Of a stretch of DNA of 23,850 nt, positions 7,298 through 15,154 are shown piece by piece. Position numbers and translations under genes: made by a program. The notes under the pieces were generated by a model that was given only the letters and a program-made list of their open reading frames with translations, ran no database searches and was not told where the DNA came from. The stretch's first letter is position 1; the number at the start of each line of letters is the position of its first letter. The stretch is taken from the NCBI GenBank assembly GCA_963611755.1, contig CAVDTK010000017.1:1-23850 (forward strand), read 5' to 3'. Source of the stretch: Paratractidigestivibacter sp963611755 (GTDB lineage: Bacteria; Actinomycetota; Coriobacteriia; Coriobacteriales; Atopobiaceae).

Positions 7298-8239
7298 CTA
7301 GGCCTTGAGAGACAGGCCCATGGTCTCGAGCTTGTCCTTGACTTCCTCGATGGACTTGACGCCAAAGTTTCTGATGTTGAGAAGGTCGTTCTCGGAGAAC
7401 TCGACGAGCTGGCGCACAGAGTGGATGCCAGCGCGCTTGAGGCAGTTGTAGGAGCGGACGGAAAGGTCCAGGTCCTCGATCTGCTTGTCAAGCTCGGCGT
7501 TGTCCTCGACGATGCCCTGGGCGAAGATAGAGGTATCCTCGACGGGCTCGTCCTCGTCAGCCAGGTTCATGAAGGCGCTCATGTGCTGGTTGATGATGTT
7601 GGAAGCCTCGACGACGGCGTCACGCGGGGTGATGGAGCCGTTGGTCTCGACCTCAAGGACCAGGCGGTCGTAGTCGGTGTGACGGCCGACGCGGCAGGCC
7701 TCGACGACCTTGGCGCAACGACGGACGGGCGAGTAGAGAGAGTCCACGTGGATAATGCCGATGGGATCGCTCTCGCGCTCGTTGTCCTCACCGGAGACAT
7801 AGCCGCGACCCACGCCGATGCGCATCTTCATGGTGAGGTGCGCGCCCTCGCCGAGGGTGCAGATGACCTGGTCGGGGTTGACGAGCTCGAACTCGGAGGG
7901 AATCGAGAAGTCCCCGCCGCAGACGACCTTGGGGCCGTCAACGGAGATGGAGGCCTCGGCCTCGTCGCCCGTGCCCATGGAGCTAAACACGAGGTTCTTA
8001 ACGTTCAGGACAATGTCGGTGACATCCTCATAAACGCCCTCGACAGTCGTGAACTCGTGCTGGACGCCATCGATCTGGATGGCCTCGACAGCAGCGCCCT
8101 CCAGCGAAGAGAGCAGGACACGACGCAAGGAGTTACCAAGCGTGTCGCCATAGCCGCGCTCGAGCGGCTCGGCGCAGACACGCGCGAGGTTCTCGCTAAT
8201 CTCCTCTACCGACACGTTAGGCCGGATGAATTCGGACAT
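7298..8239 (-). CDS. rpoA: RNA polymerase alpha subunit
   Basis: A 313-residue alpha subunit. The N-terminal domain (about 1-230) dimerises and nucleates core assembly; LERGYGDTLGNSLRRVLLSSL is the hallmark segment. A linker of acidic residues leads to the C-terminal domain (about 245-313), which contacts UP elements and activators, with LKRAGIHSVRQLVEFSENDLL and FGVKSIEEVKDKL. The ATG at 8239 is preferred to an in-frame upstream start because GGAGGT lies 4 nt before it. Its place between rpsD and rplQ is standard for the alpha operon. Confidence 0.98.
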   Translation of the reverse strand: MSEFIRPNVSVEEISENLARVCAEPLERGYGDTLGNSLRRVLLSSLEGAAVEAIQIDGVQHEFTTVEGVYEDVTDIVLNVKNLVFSSMGTGDEAEASISVDGPKVVCGGDFSIPSEFELVNPDQVICTLGEGAHLTMKMRIGVGRGYVSGEDNERESDPIGIIHVDSLYSPVRRCAKVVEACRVGRHTDYDRLVLEVETNGSITPRDAVVEASNIINQHMSAFMNLADEDEPVEDTSIFAQGIVEDNAELDKQIEDLDLSVRSYNCLKRAGIHSVRQLVEFSENDLLNIRNFGVKSIEEVKDKLETMGLSLKA

Positions 8240-8263
8240 TGATACCTCCAAACAGGGTCGGGC

Positions 8264-8854
8264 TTACTTGGAGTAGAGCTCGACGATCAGCTGTGCGTCG
8301 ATGTCGAGATCGATCTGATCGCGCGTGGGGACCTGAAGAACGGTGCCCTTGAGCTTCTCGATGTCGACCTCAAGCCAGGCGGGAACAGCCATGTGCTCGG
8401 AGGAGATCAGAGCCTCCTTGATGGGGAGAAGATCCTTGGCCTTCTCGGCCACGGCGACGACGTCGCCAGCCTTCACCATGTAGGAAGGGATGTCGACGCG
8501 ACGGCCGTTCACGGTGATGTGACCGTGACGGACAGTCTGGCGAGCCTCCTTGCGGGTGCGGGCGAAGCCGAGACGGAACACGACGTTGTCAAGACGGCTC
8601 TCGAGGATGCTCATCAGGTTATCGCCGGTGATGCCCTCGCGCTTCTTGGCGGCGTTGTAGTAAGCGTGGAACTGCTTCTCGAGCACGCCGTAGATGAACT
8701 TGGCCTTCTGCTTCTCGCGGAGCTGGATGCCGTACTCGCTTTCCTTGCGACGACGCTTGGGCTCGCGGTTGGAAGTCTTGTTAATACCCATCACAACGGG
8801 GTCGATGCCGAGCTGGCGGCACCTCTTGAGGACAGGAGTCCTGTCAACAGCCAT
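8264..8854 (-). CDS. rpsD: Ribosomal protein uS4
   Basis: A 196-residue 30S primary assembly protein that binds 16S rRNA. The S4 RNA-binding fold is evident in SRLDNVVFRLGFARTRKEAR and VRHGHITVNGRRVDIPSY. The N-terminal segment has a single cysteine rather than a Cys4 cluster, so it is the zinc-free (C-minus) form. In E. coli S4 represses the alpha operon; whether it does so here cannot be seen. The start ATG has GGAGG 7 nt upstream. The gene lies between rpsK and rpoA with short gaps. Confidence 0.98.
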   Translation of the reverse strand: MAVDRTPVLKRCRQLGIDPVVMGINKTSNREPKRRRKESEYGIQLREKQKAKFIYGVLEKQFHAYYNAAKKREGITGDNLMSILESRLDNVVFRLGFARTRKEARQTVRHGHITVNGRRVDIPSYMVKAGDVVAVAEKAKDLLPIKEALISSEHMAVPAWLEVDIEKLKGTVLQVPTRDQIDLDIDAQLIVELYSK

Positions 8855-8869
8855 TGTTTATCCTCCTAC

Positions 8870-9271
8870 CTACACGCGGCGACGCTTGCTCAGACGGCAA
8901 CCGTTGTGCGCGATGGGGGTCTTATCCTGGATGCCCGAAACCTCGAGGCCGGCGGCCTGGAGGGAACGGATAGCGGTCTCGCGGCCGGAGCCGGGACCCT
9001 TCACGAAGACGGCGACCTTGTGCAGGCCGTGCTCCATGGCCGCCTTGGCGGCAGCCTCGGCAGCGAGCTGAGCGGCGAACGGGGTGGACTTACGGGAGCC
9101 CTTGAAACCCACGGTGCCGCCGGACTGCCAAGAAATCACGTTGCCCTGAGGATCGGTGATCGAGACGATAGTGTTGTTGAAAGTAGACTTGATGTGAGCC
9201 TGGCCCACAGCAATGTTCTTACGCTCGGAGCGACGGACGCGGGTGTTACGAGCGTTCTTCTTCTGCGCCAT
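8870..9271 (-). CDS. rpsK: Ribosomal protein uS11
   Basis: A 133-residue 30S platform protein near the mRNA exit. Recognised by HIKSTFNNTIVSITDPQGN, the glycine-rich VKGPGSGRETAIRSLQAAG and the basic C-terminus CRLSKRRRV. The N-terminus is basic (KKNARNTRVRRSERKN) and shorter than in some actinobacteria. The ATG has AGGGG 7 nt upstream. It is transcribed after rpsM and before rpsD. Confidence 0.98.
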   Translation of the reverse strand: MAQKKNARNTRVRRSERKNIAVGQAHIKSTFNNTIVSITDPQGNVISWQSGGTVGFKGSRKSTPFAAQLAAEAAAKAAMEHGLHKVAVFVKGPGSGRETAIRSLQAAGLEVSGIQDKTPIAHNGCRLSKRRRV

Positions 9272-9286
9272 GTTTTATCCCCTGTC

Positions 9287-9655
9287 CTACTTCTTCTTGC
9301 CACCGATTTGACGCTTCTTGCCCTTGCGGGTACGAGCGTTGGTGTGGGTGCGCTGACCACGGACAGGAAGGCCCTTGCGGTGACGGAGGCCGCGGTAGCA
9401 GCCGATCTCCATCAGGCGGGCGACGTTCTGACGCACCTCACGACGAAGGTCGCCCTCGGTCGTGAAGTTGGAATCGATGTAATCGCGGATCTTGGTGACC
9501 TCATCCTCGGTCAGATCCTTGACACGGGTGTCGGGGTTAACACCGGTCTCAGCGCAAATCTTGGTGGCGCTGGTCTGGCCGATGCCGAAAATGTAGGTAA
9601 GTCCGACCTCGACGCGCTTCTCGCGCGGAAGGTCGACGCCGTTAATACGGGCCAA
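9287..9655 (-). CDS. rpsM: Ribosomal protein uS13
   Basis: A 122-residue 30S head protein that contacts the 50S subunit and P-site tRNA. It begins MARINGVDLPREKRVEVGLTY and includes GIGQTSATKI, followed by GCYRGLRHRKGLPVRGQRT and the lysine-rich tail RKGKKRQIGGKKK. The start codon is TTG (9653-9655), with GGAG 7 nt upstream. No in-frame ATG fits the family start. The neighbouring infA also uses TTG. Confidence 0.97.
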   Translation of the reverse strand: MARINGVDLPREKRVEVGLTYIFGIGQTSATKICAETGVNPDTRVKDLTEDEVTKIRDYIDSNFTTEGDLRREVRQNVARLMEIGCYRGLRHRKGLPVRGQRTHTNARTRKGKKRQIGGKKK

Positions 9656-9670
9656 CTTGGAGCTCCTTCC

Positions 9671-9784
9671 TTAGCCCTGACGCTGCTTGTGGCGCGGGTT
9701 CTCGCAAATGACGTAAACCTTGCCGTGGCGACGAATGATCTTGCACTTGTCGCACATCTTCTTGACCGAAGGACGTACCTTCAT
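9671..9784 (-). CDS. rpmJ: Ribosomal protein bL36
   Basis: A 37-residue 50S protein, MKVRPSVKKMCDKCKIIRR followed by HGKVYVICENPRHKQRQG. The zinc ligands Cys11, Cys14, Cys27 and His32 are all present, so this is the zinc-binding form. The ATG at 9784 follows AAAGGA at a 7-nt spacing. It lies between infA and rpsM as usual. The 83-base gap to infA contains the imperfect palindrome CGCCAGCGGCTGGGCG and no clear promoter. Confidence 0.96.
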   Translation of the reverse strand: MKVRPSVKKMCDKCKIIRRHGKVYVICENPRHKQRQG

Positions 9785-9867
9785 GAGTCATTCCTTTCGG
9801 TAGTTCTAATACCATCTATGTCATCGCCCAGCCGCTGGCGCTTATATCCTAGGCTGTGTTTTGGGGC

Positions 9868-10086
9868 CTACTTATAGCGATAAGTAATGCGACCCCTGGT
9901 CAGGTCGTAGGGAGAGATCTCCACGACGACCTTGTCACCCGGGAGGATGCGGATGTAGTTCATCCTGATCTTGCCCGAAATGGTGCAAAGAATGGTTTTG
10001 CCGTTCTCAAGCTCAACATTGAACATGGCGTTGGGCAGAGGCTCGATGACCTTGCCTTCAAGCTCGATAGCGTCTTGCTTGCTCAA
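9868..10086 (-). CDS. infA: Translation initiation factor IF-1
   Basis: A 72-residue S1-like OB-fold protein that binds the 30S A site during initiation. It begins MSKQDAIELEGKVIEPLPNA and contains FNVELENGKTILC, IRMNYIRILPGDKVVVEISPYD and RGRITYRYK, full length for the family. The start is TTG (10084-10086), with AAGGG 7 nt upstream. A 138-base gap separates it from map, the largest within the alpha block, leaving room for a promoter or leader. Confidence 0.97.
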   Translation of the reverse strand: MSKQDAIELEGKVIEPLPNAMFNVELENGKTILCTISGKIRMNYIRILPGDKVVVEISPYDLTRGRITYRYK

Positions 10087-10224
10087 GTTAATACCCTTCT
10101 CTACGCCGTGACAGCGACCATTAATCTTAACGAATCTCCAGCAAAATATCCACAGGCGCCGAAAACGTTCACAACGTCAACAACACCGGCGATATCCAAC
10201 TCTTATAACGCCTCGCGCAAAAAG
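10087..10224 (-). other. map-infA intergenic region with a short inverted repeat
   Basis: An AT-richer 138-base gap. ACGTT (10165-10169) and AACGT (10173-10177) form a perfect inverted repeat around GTG/CAC, and a TTGACG lies beside it on the - strand. A -35/-10 pair with proper spacing is not convincing (GATATT lies about 18 bases after TTGTGA). It may hold a weak internal promoter for infA and the genes after it. Confidence 0.3.
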
Positions 10225-11013
10225 CTACTGCGCGCCACCCTGCATCTCGCACCAGGGACCCTGCTCGTCTTGGGTGAGAATGACCGGGCCGTCCTTGGTG
10301 ATGGCGACGGTATTCTCGTAGTGGGCAGCGGGAAGCCCGTCGCGGGTCACCACGGTCCAGCCATTCTGCAGCGTCTTGCACTCATAGGTACCCTGCGTGA
10401 TCATCGGCTCGATGGCGATGACCATTCCGGCCTGGAGCTTGACGCCGCGGCCGGGACGACCGTAGTTACGGACCTCCGGGTCCTCGTGCATGACGCGGCC
10501 GACGCCGTGGCCCACGTAGTCGCGCACGACCCCGTAGCCGTTCTCCTCGGCCAACGTCTGGACCGCAGAGCCGATGTCGCCCAGGCGGTTGCCGGGGACG
10601 GCCTGCTCGATGGCGGCCTTCAGGCAGTCGCGTGTGCACTCGCACAGGCCCTGCCACTCCTGGGAGACCTCGCCCACATAGAAGGTCCAGGCGTTGTCCC
10701 CCACCCAGCCGTTGAACGTGGCGCCGGTGTCGATGGAGACGATGTCGCCCTCCTGCAGGGTGACCGCAGGTGACGGAATGCCGTGGACGATCTGCTCGTT
10801 GACCGAGGCGCAGATGCTCGCGGGAAAACCGCTGTAGCCCTTGAAGGTGGGGACGGCACCGTGCGAGCGAATGAACTTCTCGACAGCCTCGTCAAGGTCG
10901 TAGGTAGTGACGCCGGGCTTAATAAGAGACCCGCACAGACGAAGAGCCGCCTTCGACAAAGCGCCGGCGGCTTTCATCTGCTCAATCTCTTGGGGAGACT
11001 TGATGCGAATCAT
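10225..11013 (-). CDS. map: Methionine aminopeptidase, type I
   Basis: A 262-residue cytoplasmic enzyme that removes the initiator methionine. All expected active-site residues are visible: His78 (EQIVHGIP), Asp95 (SIDTGA), Asp106 (GDNAWT), His169 (GHGVG), Glu202 (IEPM) and Glu233 (YENTV). The ATG at 11011-11013 overlaps the adk stop in an ATGA arrangement, which points to translational coupling. The frame is open further upstream, but that part is a shadow of adk. There is no N-terminal zinc-finger or linker extension. Confidence 0.97.
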   Translation of the reverse strand: MIRIKSPQEIEQMKAAGALSKAALRLCGSLIKPGVTTYDLDEAVEKFIRSHGAVPTFKGYSGFPASICASVNEQIVHGIPSPAVTLQEGDIVSIDTGATFNGWVGDNAWTFYVGEVSQEWQGLCECTRDCLKAAIEQAVPGNRLGDIGSAVQTLAEENGYGVVRDYVGHGVGRVMHEDPEVRNYGRPGRGVKLQAGMVIAIEPMITQGTYECKTLQNGWTVVTRDGLPAAHYENTVAITKDGPVILTQDEQGPWCEMQGGAQ

Positions 11014-11636
11014 AGGCCGAGAAGTTCCTTCACGTCGGCGTAGACGACCTCGACGTCGCGGTCGCCGTTGACCTCCTTGAGAATGGAGTGGCCCTTGTAA
11101 TACTCGACCAGTGGCGCGGTCTGGGTGTGGTAGGTGTCCAGACGGTGCTGAATGGTCGCGGGCTTGTCGTCGTCGCGCTGGTACATCTCGCCCTGGCAAC
11201 GCGGGCAAACCTCGGTGCCGGCGGGCGCGGTGTAGCCGCAGCTCTTGCAGGTGCGGCGAGAGCTCAGGCGAAGGACCACGGACTCGTCGGGCACGTCGAC
11301 GAGAAGGGCGGCGTCAAGGTTGCGGCCCATGTCGGCGAGCTCGGAGTCCAGGGTTACGGCCTGGGCGGTGTTGCGGGGGAAGCCGTCGAGGATGAAGCCC
11401 TTCTGGGCATCATCGGCGGCCAAGCGCTCCTTGACGAGGTCGATCACCAGGGAGTCGGGCACAAGCTGACCAGACTCCATATAGCTCTTGGCCTGCTTGC
11501 CAAGCTCGGAGCCGGCCTTGACGGCGGCACGCAGAAGGTCGCCGGTGGAGATGTGGGCAAAGCCGAACTCCTCCACAAGCTTCTGGCCCTGCGTTCCCTT
11601 GCCCGCGCCGGGTGCGCCGAGAAGAACAATGTTCAT
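11010..11636 (-). CDS. adk: Adenylate kinase, zinc-lid type
   Basis: A 208-residue enzyme interconverting ATP, AMP and ADP. The P-loop GAPGAGKGTQ is at residues 7-16, the AMP site includes STGDLLRA (30-37) and DGFPRN (84-89), and the LID domain carries four cysteines (130, 133, 144, 147) that would bind zinc. That Cys4 lid is common in Firmicutes-type enzymes. The ATG at 11636 starts the canonical MNIVLLGAPG. AAAGG lies 9 nt upstream, directly after a terminator hairpin. It overlaps map by 4 nt. Confidence 0.97.
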   Translation of the reverse strand: MNIVLLGAPGAGKGTQGQKLVEEFGFAHISTGDLLRAAVKAGSELGKQAKSYMESGQLVPDSLVIDLVKERLAADDAQKGFILDGFPRNTAQAVTLDSELADMGRNLDAALLVDVPDESVVLRLSSRRTCKSCGYTAPAGTEVCPRCQGEMYQRDDDKPATIQHRLDTYHTQTAPLVEYYKGHSILKEVNGDRDVEVVYADVKELLGL

Positions 11637-11650
11637 CGTCGTGTGCCTTT

Positions 11651-11689
11651 CTCCTAAAAAAGGGGCAGACGCGAAACTACGTCTGCCCC
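11651..11689 (-). terminator. Intrinsic terminator/attenuator between secY and adk
   Basis: On the - strand GGGGCAGACG (complement of 680-689) pairs with CGTCTGCCCC (complement of 662-671) around an 8-nt loop. This 10-bp stem is followed at once by six U residues. The U run leads directly into AGGAGAAAGG, the adk ribosome-binding region. Confidence 0.85.
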
Positions 11690-11700
11690 CTACCAAATGC

Positions 11701-12978
11701 TTACTTGAAGAAGCCGTCGTAGTTGTGCATCTTGAGTTGGCTCTCGATGGAAGAAAGCGTATCCATCGCAACGCCAACCATGATGAGGACAGACGTTCCT
11801 CCAAATGCCTGGATCAGGGAGTTACCCGTGAACCAGAAGATGATCGTAGGAACCACGGCGAGAACTGCCATGAACAAGGCACCGGGCAAGGTGACGTGAT
11901 CGATGACGTTCTTGATGTAGGCCGCGGTGGCGGCGCCCGGGCGAACACCGGGGATGAAGCCGCCCTGCTTGCGCAGCTGATCCGCTGTCTCGGTGGGGTT
12001 GAAGACCATCGAGGAGTAGAAGTATGCGAAAGCGACGATCAGGACAACCGAGAGAACCCAGTTGATCCAGCCGGACGAAAGCGCGTTGGCAAACGTCTGG
12101 ACCCAAGCGACGTTGGGGAAGAACACGGCGATCTGGGCCGGCAGATACAGGATCGCGGAAGCGAAGATGATCGGCACGACGCCCGCAGTGTTGACCTTAA
12201 TGGGAAGATAGGTGGACTGGCCGCCCATCATCCTACGGCCCACGACGCGCTTGGCGTACTGGATGGGGATCCGCCTCTGCCCGCGCTCAACGTAAACGAT
12301 GAGCGGGATGATCGCGACGATGACAACCATGGTGACAATCGTCAAGACGATGTTGCCGCCGGAAGTCACGGAGGAGATCAGCGAGGTGGGCAGGCCGCTC
12401 ATGATGTTCGCGAAGATGATGAGCGACATGCCGTTGCCGATACCGCGCTGGGTGATAACCTCGCCCAGCCACATGATGATGATCGCACCAACAAGCATGG
12501 TAAAGACAACAATGAAGTCTTCCAGGAGCTCGGGGATGCCCATGTCCTGGAAGGTGACGCCGTAGCTCCTGAAGAGGAACAGGTAACCCACGGCATTGAG
12601 CAGAGCAAGGCCAATGGTGAGGTAGCGGGTGTACTGCGTGATCTTACGCTGACCGGCCTCACCCTCCTTGGCAAGCTCGCCAAGAGACGGAATCACGGTC
12701 TGCATCAACTGCAGAATGATCTGCGCCGTGATGTAAGGCATGATTCCGAGGCTGAAAACCGACATGCGGGAAAGCGCGCCACCCGAGAACAGGTTAAGCA
12801 CGGCCATTGCTCCGCTCGAGGACAGGCCAGACTGATAAGCACTCAGCATGCCCTGGAACGGTGCACCCGGAACCGGAAGGTAGGCGCCGAACCTGTACAG
12901 CAGGAGAATACCCGCGGTAAGGAGGAGCTTCTTCCTAAGTTCCGGAACGCGAAACGCGTTGGCAAGTCCCTTTAGCAC
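11701..12978 (-). CDS. secY: Preprotein translocase subunit SecY
   Basis: A 425-residue channel protein of the SecYEG translocon with about ten transmembrane helices. Recognised by ELRKKLLLTAGILLLYR at the start, the plug-region PGAPFQGM, GIMPYITAQIILQLM, ERGQRRIPIQYAKR (a cytoplasmic loop that contacts ribosome and SecA) and IPGVRPGAATAAYI. The start is GTG at 12976-12978, inside the end of rplO (7-nt overlap), so translation is probably coupled. A terminator follows within 15 bases. Confidence 0.97.
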   Translation of the reverse strand: MLKGLANAFRVPELRKKLLLTAGILLLYRFGAYLPVPGAPFQGMLSAYQSGLSSSGAMAVLNLFSGGALSRMSVFSLGIMPYITAQIILQLMQTVIPSLGELAKEGEAGQRKITQYTRYLTIGLALLNAVGYLFLFRSYGVTFQDMGIPELLEDFIVVFTMLVGAIIIMWLGEVITQRGIGNGMSLIIFANIMSGLPTSLISSVTSGGNIVLTIVTMVVIVAIIPLIVYVERGQRRIPIQYAKRVVGRRMMGGQSTYLPIKVNTAGVVPIIFASAILYLPAQIAVFFPNVAWVQTFANALSSGWINWVLSVVLIVAFAYFYSSMVFNPTETADQLRKQGGFIPGVRPGAATAAYIKNVIDHVTLPGALFMAVLAVVPTIIFWFTGNSLIQAFGGTSVLIMVGVAMDTLSSIESQLKMHNYDGFFK

Positions 12979-13421
12979 GCCTGCTCGACCTTTCCACCGG
13001 CCGCCTCAATCTTAGCCTGAGCAGAAGCGGAGACCTTGTCGACCTTAACGGTGAGCTTCTTGGAGATCTCGCCGTTGCCGAGGACCTTAACGAGCTCATA
13101 GGGGCTCTTGATGACGTTCTTAGCGAACAGAGCGTCGGAATCGACGGTCTCGCCGTCAGCGAAGAGCTGGTCGAGACGGTCAACGTTGACCGGGGTGTAC
13201 TCGGTGCGGTTGTGGTTGATGAAGCCGGGGAGCTTAGGCAGACGCATAGCGAGCGGCTGCTGGCCACCCTCGAAGCCGGCACCCTTGCCGCCGCCGGAGC
13301 GGGACAGCTGGCCCTTGTTGCCGCGACCAGCGGTGGTGCCGTGACCAGAGGAGTTGCCGCGGCCGATGCGCTTGCGGTTCTTGCGCGAGCCCTCAGCGGG
13401 ACGCAGATCGTTGAGCTGCAT
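12972..13421 (-). CDS. rplO: Ribosomal protein uL15
   Basis: A 149-residue 50S assembly protein. The N-terminal Gly/Arg/Lys-rich extension (RIGRGNSSGHGTTAGRGNKGQ, about 19-39) is characteristic, followed by RLPKLPGF and the globular C-terminal domain. The ATG has GGAG 9 nt upstream. It overlaps the secY start by 7 nt. Confidence 0.97.
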   Translation of the reverse strand: MQLNDLRPAEGSRKNRKRIGRGNSSGHGTTAGRGNKGQLSRSGGGKGAGFEGGQQPLAMRLPKLPGFINHNRTEYTPVNVDRLDQLFADGETVDSDALFAKNVIKSPYELVKVLGNGEISKKLTVKVDKVSASAQAKIEAAGGKVEQAC

Positions 13422-13433
13422 AGTGAGTGACTC

Positions 13434-13619
13434 CTAGTTCTCTACAACATCGACAAGGTGCTTGACCTTGAAGATCATTCCACGGATGCTCGGGTTGTCC
13501 GGCTGCTCGACGGAATCGCCGATCTTGCGCAGGCCAAGGGCCTTGCAAGTAGCGGTCTGATCCTTCTTGACGCCGCAAACGGCGGAGCGGACAAGGGTGA
13601 TCTTGAGGGACTGAGCCAT
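13434..13619 (-). CDS. rpmD: Ribosomal protein uL30
   Basis: A 61-residue 50S protein: LKITLVRSAVCGVKKDQTATC, then ALGLRKIGDSVEQPDNPSIRG and MIFKVKHLVDVVE. Length and pattern match the bacterial L30 family. It starts 2 nt after rpsE ends, its ribosome-binding site lying inside the rpsE 3' end. Confidence 0.97.
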   Translation of the reverse strand: MAQSLKITLVRSAVCGVKKDQTATCKALGLRKIGDSVEQPDNPSIRGMIFKVKHLVDVVEN

Positions 13620-13621
13620 GA

Positions 13622-14143
13622 TTACTTCTCCTTCCCGACAAACATCTCGGAGACGGTGATGCCGCGGCGCTCCGCGACCTTCTCCGGGCTGGAGAGCTCC
13701 TTCAGGCCCTCGGCGGCGGCCTTAATCATGTTAAGGGCGTTGTCAGTGCCGAGAGACTTGGAAAGGACGTTGGTGATACCAGCGAGCTCGAAGAGCGGGC
13801 GAACGGGGCCGCCGGCGATGACACCGGTACCCTCGATAGCCGGCTTGATCAGGACGCGGCCAGCGCCGTAGTGGCCCTCAACGGTGTGAGGAACGGTGCC
13901 GGAAGCGGTGACGTCGACGTGGAACATGTTCTTCTTGGCGTCCTCGACGGCCTTGGAGATGGCCAGGGGCACCTCAGCGGACTTGCCCATGCCAAGGCCA
14001 ACGTTGCCCTTGCCGTCGCCCACGACCACGAGGGCGAGAAGGGACATACGACGGCCGCCCTTGACGGTCTTAGAAACGCGGTGAATGTAGACGACGCGCT
14101 CCTGAAGATCCGTATCCTGCTGGCGCTTACGATCACGTGCCAT
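13622..14143 (-). CDS. rpsE: Ribosomal protein uS5
   Basis: A 173-residue 30S protein involved in decoding fidelity. The N-terminal double-stranded-RNA-like domain includes VKGGRRMSLLALVVVGDGKGN and GLGMGKSAEVPLAISKA; the C-terminal domain includes GAGRVLIKPAIEGTGVIAGGP. The ATG has AGGAGG 5 nt upstream. It lies between rplR and rpmD as in most bacteria. Confidence 0.98.
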   Translation of the reverse strand: MARDRKRQQDTDLQERVVYIHRVSKTVKGGRRMSLLALVVVGDGKGNVGLGMGKSAEVPLAISKAVEDAKKNMFHVDVTASGTVPHTVEGHYGAGRVLIKPAIEGTGVIAGGPVRPLFELAGITNVLSKSLGTDNALNMIKAAAEGLKELSSPEKVAERRGITVSEMFVGKEK

Positions 14144-14152
14144 TGAATCCTC

Positions 14153-14521
14153 CTAGAACTTCAGGCCCGCGTTGCGGGCACCGTCTGCCAGAGCCTGGAC
14201 ACGGCCGTGATACAGGCGACCACCGCGGTCGAAAGTGACGGCGGAGACACCCTTCTCGACGGCGCGCTTGGCCACGAGCTCACCAACGAACTGGGCGGCC
14301 TCCTTGTTGGAGCCGACCTTGCCGGTGGCGCGGAACTCGGGGTCAAGAGTGGAGGCAGAGCAGATGGTGGTGCCGTCCACGTCGTTGATGACCTGAGCGT
14401 AAATGTTTGCGTTGGTGCGGTGGACGCTGAGGCGCGGACGCTCGGCGGTACCGGAGACCTTGGCGCGGACGCGGCGCTTACGACGCTCGAGACCGGCCTT
14501 CTTGGCCTGCTGCTTGTTCAT
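14153..14521 (-). CDS. rplR: Ribosomal protein uL18
   Basis: A 122-residue 5S-rRNA-binding protein of the 50S central protuberance. Visible segments are RRKRRVRAKVSGTAERPRLSV, NIYAQVINDVDGTTI, the VGELVAKRAVEKG helix and FDRGGRLYHGRVQALADGAR. The ATG has AAGGAG nearby. The 69-base gap to rplF on its 5' side holds only a weak CTCACCCC/GGGGCGAG-type pairing and no promoter that I can defend. Confidence 0.97.
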   Translation of the reverse strand: MNKQQAKKAGLERRKRRVRAKVSGTAERPRLSVHRTNANIYAQVINDVDGTTICSASTLDPEFRATGKVGSNKEAAQFVGELVAKRAVEKGVSAVTFDRGGRLYHGRVQALADGARNAGLKF

Positions 14522-14590
14522 TCCTTCTCCTTAGACTCGCCCCCACCTGACGGGGTGAGGGTCCTTAAGCTATGGTCTAGGTGCTACCTA

Positions 14591-15127
14591 CTACTTGGCG
14601 GCCTTGCCGAGCTTGCGGCGGATGTGCTCACCCTCGTAGTGGATACCCTTGCCCTTGTAAGGCTCGGGCGGACGCTTCATGCGGATCTCGGCGGCAACCT
14701 GGCCGACCTGCTCCTTGGAAATGCCCTTGACGGTGATATGGGTGTTGTCGGGCACCTCGAAGGTGATGTTCTCAGGCGCGGGGTAAACCACGGGGTGAGA
14801 ATAACCGAGGGAGAGGTCGAGGTCCTTGCCCTTAAGAGCGGCACGGTAACCAACGCCGGTGAGCTCGAGCTTCTTCTCGAAGCCCTCGGAAACGCCGGTG
14901 ACCATGTTGAAGATGAGGGTACGGGTGAGACCCTGCTGGGCGTTGGAAGCGGTGGTCTCGTCGACACGCTCGACGAGAAGCTCGGAGCCCTCCTCCTTGA
15001 TGGAGATAAGCTCGGAGAACGTGCGAGTAAGCTCGCCCTTGGGGCCCTTAGCGGTGACGGTGGTGCCGTCGACTGTCACGGTGACTCCGGCGGGAACCAG
15101 GACAGGCTTCTTACCAATACGAGACAT
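14591..15127 (-). CDS. rplF: Ribosomal protein uL6
   Basis: A 178-residue 50S protein beside the sarcin-ricin loop. It opens MSRIGKKPVLVPAGVTVTVD and contains VKGPKGELTRTF, VGYRAALKGKDLDLSLGYSHP and the C-terminal RMKRPPEPYKGKGIHYEGE. Two tandem L6 domains are present, the family norm. The ATG has AAGGAG about 7 nt upstream. Confidence 0.98.
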   Translation of the reverse strand: MSRIGKKPVLVPAGVTVTVDGTTVTAKGPKGELTRTFSELISIKEEGSELLVERVDETTASNAQQGLTRTLIFNMVTGVSEGFEKKLELTGVGYRAALKGKDLDLSLGYSHPVVYPAPENITFEVPDNTHITVKGISKEQVGQVAAEIRMKRPPEPYKGKGIHYEGEHIRRKLGKAAK

Positions 15128-15154
15128 CTGAGTCTCCTTTCATTCCTGTCGAAG

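Noticed and set aside
8393..9877. Long open + strand frame of 494 codons opposite rpsD, rpsK and rpsM
   Set aside because: It lies entirely antisense to three certain ribosomal genes. The composition (Leu, Val, Asp, Gly rich) is the known shadow of GC-rich codon use.
11488..12975. Long open + strand frame of 495 codons opposite secY
   Set aside because: Antisense shadow of secY, with no family motif or ribosome-binding site.
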